From: Rhodospirillales bacterium | GTDB lineage: Bacteria; Pseudomonadota; Alphaproteobacteria; Rhodospirillales; WMHbin7 | Assembly (NCBI GenBank): GCA_016214125.1 | Contig: JACRPC010000053.1 | Coordinates: 1-35,612, forward strand | Length of the DNA stretch: 35,612 nt | Reading direction: 5' to 3' | Part shown: positions 12,446 to 20,616 of the stretch, piece by piece | Numbering within the stretch: the stretch's first letter is position 1 | Layout of the letters: every line of letters starts with the position of its first letter | Program-made: the position numbers and the translations under genes | Notes under the pieces: model-generated | What the model was told of the DNA's origin: nothing | What the model saw: the letters and a program-made list of their open reading frames with translations, nothing else | Databases searched by the model: none

Positions 12446-14110
12446 ATGACGGCAATGAGCGCCAAGAACCACCTGGAAGCCCTGTTGGGTCTGGTCGGCG
12501 AGCCGGTCTTGCTGACCGGCCCCGACCGCAAGATCGCCTATGTCTCGCCCCTTTTCCCCGAGGCAAGCGGCCTGGAGCCCCGCCAGGTGCTGGGCCGCGA
12601 CCTGTTCGAAATCTGGCAGGACAAGCTCAAGCCGCCCACCACCCTGGTCAAGACCTGGATGGGTTCCGTCACCTGCCCCGGCAAGGAAGGCGGGCCGCGC
12701 CATTTCCAGCTTCTGGTCTCGCCGGTGGGCCCCGATGGCAATGGCGGCCTGGTGGCGCTGTTGCGCAGCCCCGAATCCGAGACGCAATCGCATGCGGGCC
12801 GGCTGGGCAACGATCCGCTCACCGGTCTGCCCAACCGCCACCTGTTCGCCGACCGCCTCGACCAGGGCGTGCTGGCCGCCCGACGCTCGAAGTCGACCAT
12901 CGCCCTTGCGCTGGCCGGGCTGGACCGCTTCGCCCTCATCAACGAGGGCTTCGGCATGAAGACCGGCGACGCGGTCTTGAAGGAAATCGGCCGGCGGCTG
13001 CGTTCGGTCCTGCGCGGCAGCGACACCGCGGCCCGGCTGGATGGCGATCTGTTTTCGCTCATGCTTCCCCTGGCCTCGCCCGACGACGTGGTCGTGGTGG
13101 CGGAAAAGCTGTTGCGCACGCTGCGCGAGCCGGTGGCGGTCGACGGCAAGGACATCGGCATCAGCGCCTCGATCGGCCTGTCGCTGTTTCCCAACGACGC
13201 CGGCGACGTCGACAATCTGTTCAAGCGGGCCGCGGCGGCGCTGCAGACCGCCAAGAGCGGCGGGCGCAACCGCTACCATTTCCATTCCGGCGACTTCAAC
13301 GACAAGGCCCGGCTGCGGCTGGACACCGAGACCCGGCTGCGCCGCGCCCTGGCCGAGAACCAACTGGTGCTTCATTACCTGCCCAAGGTTCATGTCGACA
13401 GCGACAGCCTGGTCGGCATGGAGGCGCTGGTGCGCTGGCAGGATCCCAAACACGGTCTGATCATGCCGGCCGATTTCATTCCGGTCATCGAGGACCGCAA
13501 CCTGATCAACGACATCGGGCAATGGGTGATGGAAACCGCCTGCCGGCAGACCCGGCTTTGGCAGTTCATGGAGCTGGTGCCGGTGCGCCTGGCCGTCAAC
13601 GTCACACCCCAGCAATTCCGCTCCCCCGATTTCGTCCAGCGGGTCTGGCGGGCGCTGTCGGTGAGCGGGCTCGACGGCGCCTATCTGGAAATCGACGTCA
13701 ACGAGGAGGCGCTGGCCGGCGATGTCGATTCGGTGGTCGCCCGCATGAACGAATTGCGCGGCCTGGGGATCGGCATTTCGATCGACGATTTCGGCACCGG
13801 TTACACGTCGCTGAGCTTCCTGTCGCGTTTCCCGATCACCTCGATCAAGATCGATCGCGCCATCATCGCCGAGGTCGAGAACGATCCCAACACGGCCGAA
13901 ATCGCCCGCACCATCATCGACTTGTCCAAGGGCCTGAACATCGAGGTGGTGGCGGAGGGCGCCGAGGCCGAGTCCCAGGTCGATTTCCTGCGCGAGAACG
14001 GCTGCACCTCGGTGCAAGGCTTCTTCTACAGCCAGCCTTTGCCGGCCGACGAGTTCCAGGCCTATCTGGGACGCGAGACCGCCAAGGCCCTTACGGTCTC
14101 CACGAGCTGA
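12446..14110 (+). CDS. PAS-GGDEF-EAL protein, probable c-di-GMP phosphodiesterase
   Basis: This is a 554-residue cytosolic protein. A PAS-like domain covers about residues 8-110. The GGDEF domain (about 120-280) has DGDLF (199-203) in place of GG(D/E)EF, so cyclase activity is probably lost. The EAL domain (about 295-545) keeps Glu326-Ala-Leu, Asn385, DDFGTGYTSL (447-456), Lys468, Glu504 and Gln524. The usual ELTE motif reads DVNE (417-420), a conservative change at a likely metal ligand. Hydrolysis of c-di-GMP to pGpG is therefore likely but not certain. The ATG at 12446 was chosen; 12455 is an alternative. It is divergent from the hybrid kinase, 36 bp away, and overlaps hutG tail-to-tail by 20 bp. 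Confidence 0.88.
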   Translation: MTAMSAKNHLEALLGLVGEPVLLTGPDRKIAYVSPLFPEASGLEPRQVLGRDLFEIWQDKLKPPTTLVKTWMGSVTCPGKEGGPRHFQLLVSPVGPDGNGGLVALLRSPESETQSHAGRLGNDPLTGLPNRHLFADRLDQGVLAARRSKSTIALALAGLDRFALINEGFGMKTGDAVLKEIGRRLRSVLRGSDTAARLDGDLFSLMLPLASPDDVVVVAEKLLRTLREPVAVDGKDIGISASIGLSLFPNDAGDVDNLFKRAAAALQTAKSGGRNRYHFHSGDFNDKARLRLDTETRLRRALAENQLVLHYLPKVHVDSDSLVGMEALVRWQDPKHGLIMPADFIPVIEDRNLINDIGQWVMETACRQTRLWQFMELVPVRLAVNVTPQQFRSPDFVQRVWRALSVSGLDGAYLEIDVNEEALAGDVDSVVARMNELRGLGIGISIDDFGTGYTSLSFLSRFPITSIKIDRAIIAEVENDPNTAEIARTIIDLSKGLNIEVVAEGAEAESQVDFLRENGCTSVQGFFYSQPLPADEFQAYLGRETAKALTVSTS

Positions 14111-14894
14111 GCGCGTCGACCAACCTTTCCAGGACGCCGATCAACGGGTTCGCCCGCCGGACATCGAAGATGGTTGGATCGGCTTCGTCCATATAGCTGG
14201 CCTGAACGATCTCCAATTGCAGGGCATGCACCCCTTCGGCCGGCCGGCCGTAATGGCGGGTGATGTAGCCGCCCTTGAAGCGGCCGTCACGAATGGCGCT
14301 GAAGCCGGGCGCGCTTTCGACCACCTTCCAAGCCGCGTCGATCAGGGACGGCTGGGCGCTCTGGCCATCGGCGGTGCCAAGATTGAGATCCGGCAGTCGG
14401 CCTTGAAAAAAGCGCGGCACCTGGGCCGGAATCGAATGGGCGTCGAGCAGGATGACGTAGCCAAAGCGAGCCTTGAGGGCCTGGATTTCCGCCTCCAGGC
14501 GCTCGTGATAAGGCTGCCAATAGGCGGCGCGGCGGCGGGCGACCTCGGCGGCATCGGGGAAGAAGCCCGTCTGCCAGATCGGGCCGCCGTCGAATCGTTT
14601 GAGCGGCACCAGTTCGGTGTTGTCGGCGCCAGGATAAAGCGCGATCCCCTGGGGATGACGGTTGAGATCGACGACATAGCGCGACAGGCGGGCCGTCATC
14701 CGACCGGCGCCCGCTGCCGACGCGAATTCGTAAAGGCGGTCGACATGCCAATCGGTGTCGGGAAAGCGGGCGGCCTCGGGAGTGAGCGCTTGGGCCAGTT
14801 CGGCGGGCAGGCCGGTGCCGGCATGAGGCACGTCGATCAGAAGCGGAATCCGCGCCGGCTCGAGGCGATAGGGCGCGCGGTCGGGTTCGCTCAC
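14091..14894 (-). CDS. N-formylglutamate amidohydrolase family protein
   Basis: The 267-residue protein belongs to the N-formylglutamate amidohydrolase (HutG-type, zinc hydrolase) family. Visible signatures are DVPHAG near residue 21, [31 protein letters not shown] and GGYITRHYG. The family releases formate from N-formyl-L-glutamate at the end of one histidine-degradation route. The GTG start at 14894 overlaps the argF stop in GTGA, so translation is coupled to argF. No hut genes are near. The arginine context suggests it acts on another N-acyl amino acid or recycles a glutamate derivative (inference). The exact substrate cannot be read from the sequence, so no gene symbol is assigned. Confidence 0.85.
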   Translation of the reverse strand: MSEPDRAPYRLEPARIPLLIDVPHAGTGLPAELAQALTPEAARFPDTDWHVDRLYEFASAAGAGRMTARLSRYVVDLNRHPQGIALYPGADNTELVPLKRFDGGPIWQTGFFPDAAEVARRRAAYWQPYHERLEAEIQALKARFGYVILLDAHSIPAQVPRFFQGRLPDLNLGTADGQSAQPSLIDAAWKVVESAPGFSAIRDGRFKGGYITRHYGRPAEGVHALQLEIVQASYMDEADPTIFDVRRANPLIGVLERLVDALSSWRP

Positions 14895-15796
14895 TCAAGG
14901 CACCAGGTGAGAATGCCCTTCTGGGCGTGCAGCCGGTTCTCGGCCTCGTCCCAGACCACCGAATGCGAGCCGTCGAGCACGCCGTCGCTTACCTCTTCAC
15001 CCCGATGGGCTGGCAGGCAATGCATGAAGAGGGCGTCGGGCCTTGCCTTGCTCATCAGGCGCTCGGTGACCGCAAAGGGCGCCAACTGCTCGCGCCGGTT
15101 TTCCTCGGCGAAGCCCATCGACACCCAGGTGTCGGTGACCACGCAATCGGCGCCGGCCACCGCGCGCAGCGGTTCGTCGGTGAGCAGGATGGTGGCGCCC
15201 TTGGCGCGCGCCCACTCCACCACCTTGGCGTCCGGCATCAGTGCCGCCGGACAGGCCAGACGCATCTCGAAGCGGAACAGGGCGGCGGCTTGAATCCAAC
15301 TGGCCGCGACATTGTTGCCGTCGCCGCTCCAGGCCACCACCTTGCCCATGATCGGACCCCGGCGCTCCTCGAAGGTCATGATGTCGGCCATGATCTGGCA
15401 GGGATGGGTGGTGTCGGTGAGGCCGTTGATCACCGGCACGCTGGCATGCTCGGCCAATTCCAAAAGCTTGGCCGGCGCGGCGGTGCGCAGCATGATGGCG
15501 TCGACATAGCGCGACAGCACGCGGGCCGTGTCGGCCACCGTCTCGCCCCGGCCAAGCTGAGTTTCGAGGTGCGAGAGCACGACGACATCGCCGCCCAACT
15601 GTTTCATGCCGACCTCGAAGGAGACCCGGGTCCGCGTCGAGGGCTTTTCGAAGATGAGAGCCAGCATGCGGCCCTTAAGCGGTTGGGGATTGGCCGCCTT
15701 GCCCTTCTTATAGGCCAAGCCGAGATCGAGCATGCGCCGAAGGGTTCCCTCGTCGAAGCGGTCGAGATCGAGGAAATGGCGAGGTGCGCGGGTCAC
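14891..15796 (-). CDS. argF: Ornithine carbamoyltransferase
   Basis: The 301-residue protein converts ornithine and carbamoyl phosphate to citrulline in arginine synthesis. Carbamoyl-phosphate-binding STRTR is at 53-57, HPCQ at 131-134, the ornithine-side DTWVSMG at 222-228, and HCLP at 259-262. The start is taken as the GTG at 15796, which overlaps the argD stop in GTGA and gives the family's usual length. Upstream extension of the frame is antisense-like argD shadow. Four-nt overlaps on both sides make argD-argF-hutG-like one tightly coupled unit. Confidence 0.96.
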   Translation of the reverse strand: MTRAPRHFLDLDRFDEGTLRRMLDLGLAYKKGKAANPQPLKGRMLALIFEKPSTRTRVSFEVGMKQLGGDVVVLSHLETQLGRGETVADTARVLSRYVDAIMLRTAAPAKLLELAEHASVPVINGLTDTTHPCQIMADIMTFEERRGPIMGKVVAWSGDGNNVAASWIQAAALFRFEMRLACPAALMPDAKVVEWARAKGATILLTDEPLRAVAGADCVVTDTWVSMGFAEENRREQLAPFAVTERLMSKARPDALFMHCLPAHRGEEVSDGVLDGSHSVVWDEAENRLHAQKGILTWCLE

Positions 15797-16968
15797 GAGG
15801 CCGCCAGAGTCTTGAGCGCGCGGCCGACCCGGTCGGCACCGTCCTCGATTTCGCGCTCGCCCACGATGAGCGGCGGCAGGATGCGGACCACATTGTCGCC
15901 GGCCAGGATGGTGATCAGCCCCTGATCGAGGAGAGCCATCTGGATCTCGCCGTTGGGCGCCTGACAGACCAGTCCGAGCATCATCCCATTGCCGCGCACG
16001 CCCCGGACCAGATTGGGATGGGGTGCCACCGCCTCTTCCAGCCGCCGCTTGAGCAGCCGGCCCCGCATCTCGACCCCGGCCAGAAAACCCGGCTCGAGCA
16101 TGACGTCGAGCACCGCGTTGGCGACCGCCATTGCCAAGGGATTGCCGCCAAAGGTGCTGCCATGGCTGCCCGCCGTCATGCCGATGGCGGCCTTTTCGCT
16201 GGCCAGGCAGGCGCCGACCGGAAAGCCGCCGCCCAGCCCCTTGGCCAGGCCCATGATGTCGGGCGTCACCCCCGCCCATTCATGGGCAAAGAGCTTGCCG
16301 GTGCGGCCCATGCCGCATTGGACCTCATCGAAGATGAGCAAGAGGCCGAACTCGTCGGCGGCGGCGCGCGCGCCCTTGAGATAATCGATGTCGAGCGGGC
16401 GGATGCCGCCCTCGCCCTGAATGGGCTCAAGCAGAATGGCGGCGGTCTGCGCTCCGATGCCGGCCCGCAGCGCGTTCAAATTACCAAACGGCACCTGATC
16501 AAAGCCATCGACCGCCGGCTCGAACCCCTTGAGATGCTTTTCCTGACCGCCGGCGGCGATGGTGGCCAGCGTGCGGCCGTGAAAGGCGCCCTCGGTGGTG
16601 ACGATGCGGTAGCGCCCGGGATTGCCAGTTTCGTCGTGATATTTGCGCGCCATCTTGATGGCGGCCTCCATCGCCTCGGCGCCGGAATTGCAGAAGAAGG
16701 CGGTGTCGGCGAAGGAATGCGCCACCAGCCTTTCCGCCAGCTTTTCCTGGCCGGGAATCCGATAGAGGTTCGAGCAGTGCCACAGCTTTTCGGCCTGGCT
16801 TTTCAAGGCCGCCACCAGATGGGGGTGGGCGTGGCCGAGCGCGGTCACCGCGACGCCGGAGCCGAAATCAAGATAGCGCTTGCCGTCGGTGCCGACAAGC
16901 CAGCAGCCCTCGCCCCGCTCGAAGGCAAGGTCCGCCCTGGCGTAGGTGGGCATGACGGCCGGGATCAT
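15793..16968 (-). CDS. argD: Acetylornithine aminotransferase
   Basis: The 391-residue class III PLP aminotransferase converts N-acetylglutamate semialdehyde to N-acetylornithine. It has the [18 protein letters not shown] segment (93-110), [12 protein letters not shown] with the cofactor-binding Asp214, and the Schiff-base Lys243 in [14 protein letters not shown]. Start [21 protein letters not shown] at 16968 has AGGGAGA upstream; an internal Met6 is an alternative. It is the first gene of the arg operon and lies behind a strong promoter at 17013-17041. The family can also act as succinyldiaminopimelate aminotransferase. Confidence 0.95.
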   Translation of the reverse strand: MIPAVMPTYARADLAFERGEGCWLVGTDGKRYLDFGSGVAVTALGHAHPHLVAALKSQAEKLWHCSNLYRIPGQEKLAERLVAHSFADTAFFCNSGAEAMEAAIKMARKYHDETGNPGRYRIVTTEGAFHGRTLATIAAGGQEKHLKGFEPAVDGFDQVPFGNLNALRAGIGAQTAAILLEPIQGEGGIRPLDIDYLKGARAAADEFGLLLIFDEVQCGMGRTGKLFAHEWAGVTPDIMGLAKGLGGGFPVGACLASEKAAIGMTAGSHGSTFGGNPLAMAVANAVLDVMLEPGFLAGVEMRGRLLKRRLEEAVAPHPNLVRGVRGNGMMLGLVCQAPNGEIQMALLDQGLITILAGDNVVRILPPLIVGEREIEDGADRVGRALKTLAAS

Positions 16969-17012
16969 GAAACGCTCTCCCTGGAACGGTTCCTCAAACG
17001 GGAAAGCGGCAG

Positions 17013-17041
17013 ACTATCGGCCCTCCCGGCCTGCCTGTCAA
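17013..17041 (-). promoter_or_regulatory. Promoter of the argD-argF-hutG operon
   Basis: On the minus strand a perfect TTGACA (17041-17036) is followed by 17 nt and GATAGT (17018-17013, 4/6). The predicted start is near 17006, about 38 nt before argD. A GANTC site (17058-17062) lies 16 bp upstream of the -35. Confidence 0.75.
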
Positions 17042-17057
17042 CGCCTTGGGGTTATTG

Positions 17058-17113
17058 GATTCCCGACCGCTTTCCACCCCCGGGTGGCCTGTGGATGAGA
17101 CTCCATTTGACTC
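17058..17113. promoter_or_regulatory. Three GANTC (CcrM) sites in the argD-gcrA intergenic region
   Basis: GATTC is at 17058-17062, GACTC at 17099-17103 and GACTC at 17109-17113. The last overlaps the gcrA -35 element, and the last two are 10 bp apart. CcrM methylates GANTC in alphaproteobacteria and GcrA acts at promoters with methylated GANTC. The sites are read directly; their function is inferred. Confidence 0.7.
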
Positions 17114-17136
17114 GTTCCGCAGACCCACTGTATGTT
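17107..17136 (+). promoter_or_regulatory. gcrA promoter
   Basis: TTGACT (17107-17112, 5/6) is followed by 18 nt and TATGTT (17131-17136, 4/6), with a start expected near 17143. A GACTC methylation site overlaps the -35, and the -10 overlaps the first of four GTTG half-sites. Confidence 0.65.
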
Positions 17137-17164
17137 GTGGCCAACATTCGTTGTGACACAACAT
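17132..17164. promoter_or_regulatory. Array of four alternating GTTG half-sites at the gcrA start site
   Basis: ATGTTG (17132-17137) pairs with CAACAT (17142-17147). GTTGTG (17150-17155) pairs with CACAAC (17157-17162) around a single A. The outer ATGTTGTG (17132-17139) and CACAACAT (17157-17164) are also perfect inverted repeats. The array spans the -10 to about +20, which suits a repressor operator, or a leader hairpin. Confidence 0.5.
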
Positions 17165-17182
17165 AATGAGACGAGGGCGGCC

Positions 17183-17539
17183 ATGAGCTGGAGCGACGAG
17201 ACCATCACCGAACTGACCAAGCTTTGGGATGCCGGCTTTTCGACCAGCGAAATCGGCCGCCGCATCGGCGTTTCCAAGAACGCGGTGGTCGGCAAGGCCC
17301 ATCGGCTGGGTCTGATCTCGCGTCCTTCGCCGATCAAGCGGATTCCCCTGCCGCCGCCGCCCAAGATGGTCGCCATCGGCGGGCGGGCCTGCTCCTGGCC
17401 GATCGGCGATCCGCGCAAGCCCGATTTCCGTTTTTGCAACAGCCCGGCCATGGCCGGCAAGCCCTATTGCCAGGAACATGCGGCGGTCGCCTATGTGGCG
17501 CCGAAGAGCCGCAACACTTCAACCGAAGACGCCGCCTAG
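17183..17539 (+). CDS. gcrA: GcrA cell-cycle regulator
   Basis: The 118-residue protein has the GcrA N-terminal helix-turn-helix (MSWSDETITELTKLWDAG, then STSEIGRRIGVSKNAVVGKAHRLGL, to about residue 45). A short proline-rich linker follows (residues 50-61). The C-terminal module contains CSWPIGDP, FRFCN and PYCQEH (Cys70, Cys85, Cys96, His99). In Caulobacter GcrA binds sigma70 holoenzyme and activates promoters carrying methylated GANTC. This copy is clearly shorter than the Caulobacter protein (173 residues), mainly in the linker. The start at 17183 has GAGGG at 17173-17177 upstream; an extension of 17 codons would cross the promoter. It is monocistronic, ending before a strong terminator. 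Confidence 0.93.
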   Translation: MSWSDETITELTKLWDAGFSTSEIGRRIGVSKNAVVGKAHRLGLISRPSPIKRIPLPPPPKMVAIGGRACSWPIGDPRKPDFRFCNSPAMAGKPYCQEHAAVAYVAPKSRNTSTEDAA

Positions 17540-17604
17540 ACGGATCTTGCGACCGGGGCGTCCCGGACCGTCCGGATCGGTATCGTCAGCGCTTTTCCTC
17601 TCCG

Positions 17605-17630
17605 GCCCCGCCCTTTGGGCGGGGCTTTTT
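17605..17630 (+). terminator. Rho-independent terminator of gcrA
   Basis: A 9-bp GC stem (GCCCCGCCC / GGGCGGGGC) with a TTT loop is followed directly by five T (17626-17630). It lies 65 bp after the gcrA stop. Confidence 0.9.
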
Positions 17631-17672
17631 CGTTGTCTTGACGACGGCCTTGGCCGGCGTTACCCTGGCCGA

Positions 17673-17692
17673 TAGTTAACTAAGTTAATAAT
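17673..17692. promoter_or_regulatory. AT-rich dyad and likely operator/promoter of the TRAP-ubiD operon
   Basis: TTAACT-A-AGTTAA (17676-17688) is a perfect 13-bp inverted repeat, and TAGTTAACTA (17673-17682) a perfect 10-bp palindrome. An AATAAT -10 candidate (17687-17692) overlaps it, though no strong -35 is seen. It lies about 60 bp before dctP. The MarR protein at the operon end is the natural candidate to bind here (inference). Confidence 0.5.
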
Positions 17693-17747
17693 TAGGCCCG
17701 AGGGCGCGGATGGTCCGCCAATCTCGGGAAACCCCAGGGAGGTCCCA

Positions 17748-18782
17748 ATGATCGCTGCCATGATGACCCGCGCCCGCCCGCTGGCCGGCCTGATCGGCCT
17801 TTCGGCGCTCCTGTTGGCGGGCGCTGCCGCCCTTCCCGCGAAGGCGGCCGATCCGATCGTGATGAAACTCGCCACCGCCACGCTGAACGATTCCCAGCAC
17901 GAATGGATGAAGCGCTTCGCCGCCGCCGTCGAACGCGATAGCCAAGGCCGCATCAAGGCCGAAATCTATCCGGCCAGCCAGCTTGGCCCCATTCCCCGCC
18001 AGATCGAAGGCACCCAGTTCGGCTCGATCCAGGCCTGGATCGGCCCGCCCGAATTCCTGGCCGGCGTCGACGCCCGCTATGAGGTGTTGAGCGCGCCCGG
18101 GCTGTTCAAGGATTTGGCGCACGCCAACAAGACCCTGGAAGACAAGGAGTTCCGCGACGCCTTCCTGGCCTTGGGCGCCGACAAGGGCCTGAAGGGTTCC
18201 AGCCTCTTCCTTTCCGGGCCGGCGGTGATCGTCACCCGCAAGCCTTCGCCCCGTCTGGCCGACTTCAAGGGCCAAAAGATCCGGGTGCTGGCCGCCCCTC
18301 TGCAGATGGAGCAGATCAAGCGTCTTGATGGTACGCCGGTGCCGATGGCCTTGGGCAACGTGCTGCCCGCCCTTCAGCAGGGCGCCATCGACGGCGTGAT
18401 GAGCAGCCCGCCGGTGGTGACGGCGCTCAAATTCTACGATTCGGCGCCCAACATGACCGAAACCAACCATGCAATCGTCTCGGTCATCACGGTCCTGAGC
18501 AAGAGCTGGTTCGATGCACTGCCGGCCGATCTGAAGCCGATGGTCGAGAAGCATGCCTGGCAGACCGGCCGCGACGTCTATCAATGGTCGGTCGACTTCC
18601 ACAACGCCCAGCGCAACGCCTGGGTCCAGGCCGGCGGCAAATTGATCGCGCTGCCGCCCGAAGATCAGGCCGAGATGAACAAGCGCTTCAACGGCCTGGG
18701 CGACGAGGTGGTGAAGGGCCAAACGCCCGAGATCCAGAAGATCTACGGCATCTTGAAGGCGGCGGCGGAGCGGGCGAAGTAA
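17748..18782 (+). CDS. TRAP transporter solute-binding protein (DctP family)
   Basis: This is a 344-residue periplasmic binding protein of a tripartite ATP-independent transporter. The signal peptide is about residues 1-33, ending LPAKA before ADPIVMKLATATLN. The body shows typical DctP features: GRIKAEIYPASQLG, FKGQKIRVLAAPLQME around the residue-150s-180s carboxylate-binding region, and VLPALQQGAIDGVMSSPPVV. These proteins bind organic carboxylates through a conserved arginine. It would deliver substrate to the DctQ/DctM membrane pair that follows. A good ribosome site (GGGAGG) precedes the ATG. First gene of a five-gene operon. The ligand cannot be deduced; the adjacent UbiD suggests an aromatic or unsaturated carboxylic acid. 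Confidence 0.92.
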   Translation: MIAAMMTRARPLAGLIGLSALLLAGAAALPAKAADPIVMKLATATLNDSQHEWMKRFAAAVERDSQGRIKAEIYPASQLGPIPRQIEGTQFGSIQAWIGPPEFLAGVDARYEVLSAPGLFKDLAHANKTLEDKEFRDAFLALGADKGLKGSSLFLSGPAVIVTRKPSPRLADFKGQKIRVLAAPLQMEQIKRLDGTPVPMALGNVLPALQQGAIDGVMSSPPVVTALKFYDSAPNMTETNHAIVSVITVLSKSWFDALPADLKPMVEKHAWQTGRDVYQWSVDFHNAQRNAWVQAGGKLIALPPEDQAEMNKRFNGLGDEVVKGQTPEIQKIYGILKAAAERAK

Positions 18783-18810
18783 GACGTCACCGTCGCCGGC
18801 GCGAAAGCCG

Positions 18811-19320
18811 ATGCTCGCGATCAAGCGGATCGTCGCCGCCCTGTCCGGGTTCGCCGCCTGGGCGGCGACGATTGCGCTATTGGCTGGCGTCACCCTCAAC
18901 TTCGTCAACGTCATCGGCCGCTACGCCTTCAACGCCCCCATCTCGTGGGCCGAGGAGACGATGCTGTTCCTGATGATCGGCGGGGTTTTCCTGAGCGCCG
19001 GGGTGGTCGCCTGGGAAAGCAGCCATATCCGGGTGGAAATTCTGGTCGATCTTCTGCCTCGGCGGGGTCGGACCGGCGCACGCACCCTTGCCCATTTTGC
19101 CGAAGCCGCCACCGCCATCGTGCTCGTGGTGGTGACGGTACCGGTGGTCTACAAGCTCTATACTTTCAAACAAATGGCCGAAGCAGCCGAAATTCCGGTC
19201 TGGATACCGCAAGCCGCCATCCCCCTGGGCTTTGCGCTTCTGGCGCTGGTGGCGGCGCTTCGGATGGTTTCGGTGTTCGGCAATCACGACAATTCCCGAT
19301 CGGGCGAGGACGGTTCATGA
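18811..19320 (+). CDS. TRAP transporter small permease (DctQ family)
   Basis: The 169-residue membrane protein has four predicted helices (about residues 10-32, 47-65, 88-108 and 128-152). The family-typical region RYAFNAPISWAEETMLFLMIGGVFL is in the first half. It pairs with DctM to form the membrane part of the sodium-coupled TRAP system. It follows dctP by 28 bp, and its TGA overlaps the dctM ATG (ATGA), so the permease subunits are translationally coupled. Confidence 0.9.
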   Translation: MLAIKRIVAALSGFAAWAATIALLAGVTLNFVNVIGRYAFNAPISWAEETMLFLMIGGVFLSAGVVAWESSHIRVEILVDLLPRRGRTGARTLAHFAEAATAIVLVVVTVPVVYKLYTFKQMAEAAEIPVWIPQAAIPLGFALLALVAALRMVSVFGNHDNSRSGEDGS

Positions 19321-20588
19321 CCGCCCTTATGCTGGCCCTGCCGGCCTTGATGCTGATTGCCGGTTTTCCGATCTATCTGATCCTCTTCATCACCGCGCTG
19401 GTGATGATGGCGATGACCAGCGGCGTCGCCACCACCATCATCCAGACCTCGATCTTCGGCAGTCTCGACAGCTTCCCCCTGCTCGCCATTCCCTTCTTCG
19501 TCCTGGCCGGCGAGATCATGGGCCAAGGCGGCATCGCCAAGCGCATCCTAGCCTGGATCATCGCCCTGGTGGGCGGCGTGCGCGGCTCGCTGGCCTTAAC
19601 CACCGTCGCCACCGCCGAAGTGTTCGGCACCATGTCGGGCTCCAGCGTCGGCTGCATCGCCGCGGTCGGCCGCCTGCTTTACCCGGCTCTGCGCGACAAC
19701 GGCTACGGCCAGAAATTCTCGGCCAGCCTGATCGCGTCCTCGGGCGCCATTGCGGTGATCATGCCGCCCTCGATCCCGCTTATCATTTACGGCGTTACCG
19801 CCCAGCAGCCGATCACGCCCCTGTTCCTGGCCGGCGTGCTGCCGGCGCTCTTGATCGGCGCCATCGACGCCGCCTATGTGCTGTGGTGGGCGCGCAAGGA
19901 GGCGGTGCCGCTCACCGATCCCCTGCGCTGGGCCAACGCCTGGGCCGCCACCAAGGACGCCCTCTGGGCCTTGGGCACGCCGGCGGTGATTTTCGGCGGC
20001 ATCTATGGCGGCATCGCCACGCCGACCGAGGCCGCCGGCATCGCCGTGGTCTATTCGGTGCTGGTGTCGCGCTACATCTATGGCGATCTCACCTGGGCCG
20101 ATCTGTGGCGCATTTCGCGCTCCTCGGCCCTGGTGGTGACGCAGATTCTGATCATCGTCGCCGCCGCCGGCGTCTATTCCTGGTTCCTCACCACCAGCGG
20201 CCTGCCGCAGACGGTGGTGGCCGGCATCAAGGCGCTCGATCTGGGCGTGGTCGGCACGCTGCTGCTGTTCAACGTTCTGCTCCTGCTGGTCGGCAGCTTT
20301 CTCGAGCCGCCGGCGGCGATCCTGATCCTGACGCCCCTTTTCATGCCGATCATCACCATCCTGGGCGTCGATCCTATCCATTTTGGCATCATCGTCACCG
20401 TCAACCTTTCGATCGGCATGTACGCGCCGCCCTTCGGCCTCAACATCTTCGCCACCCATTCGCTGTTCAACGTGCCCTTGGGGCCGATCTATCGCGGCGT
20501 GCTGCCCTTCCTGGCGATCAACTTGGTGGCGCTGATGCTGATCACCTACATCCCCGAGATTTCCCTGGCGCTCTTGAAGCTCCGCTAG
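19317..20588 (+). CDS. TRAP transporter large permease (DctM family)
   Basis: The 423-residue, very hydrophobic protein starts MTALMLALPALMLIAGFPIY and has about a dozen membrane segments. Family stretches include SIFGSLDSFPLLAIPFFVLAGEIM, GTMSGSSVGCIAAVG, ASSGAIAVIMPPSIPLIIYG and GGIYGGIATPTEAAGIAVVYS. It is the transport channel that uses the ion gradient to import the ligand delivered by DctP. ATGA overlap with dctQ fixes the start. ubiD follows 28 bp downstream. Confidence 0.95.
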   Translation: MTALMLALPALMLIAGFPIYLILFITALVMMAMTSGVATTIIQTSIFGSLDSFPLLAIPFFVLAGEIMGQGGIAKRILAWIIALVGGVRGSLALTTVATAEVFGTMSGSSVGCIAAVGRLLYPALRDNGYGQKFSASLIASSGAIAVIMPPSIPLIIYGVTAQQPITPLFLAGVLPALLIGAIDAAYVLWWARKEAVPLTDPLRWANAWAATKDALWALGTPAVIFGGIYGGIATPTEAAGIAVVYSVLVSRYIYGDLTWADLWRISRSSALVVTQILIIVAAAGVYSWFLTTSGLPQTVVAGIKALDLGVVGTLLLFNVLLLLVGSFLEPPAAILILTPLFMPIITILGVDPIHFGIIVTVNLSIGMYAPPFGLNIFATHSLFNVPLGPIYRGVLPFLAINLVALMLITYIPEISLALLKLR

Positions 20589-20616
20589 ATCACCCGTCAC
20601 TGGAAAGGACTTTGCC

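Noticed and set aside
12410-14017. In-frame upstream extension of the hybrid kinase (536 codons)
   Set aside because: It is antisense to the GGDEF-EAL gene. The real kinase start with a ribosome site is at 12409.
17675-17694. CtrA binding site upstream of dctP
   Set aside because: The TTAA elements are 5 bp apart, not the 7 bp of the full CtrA box TTAA-N7-TTAA. The perfect dyad explains the sequence better.
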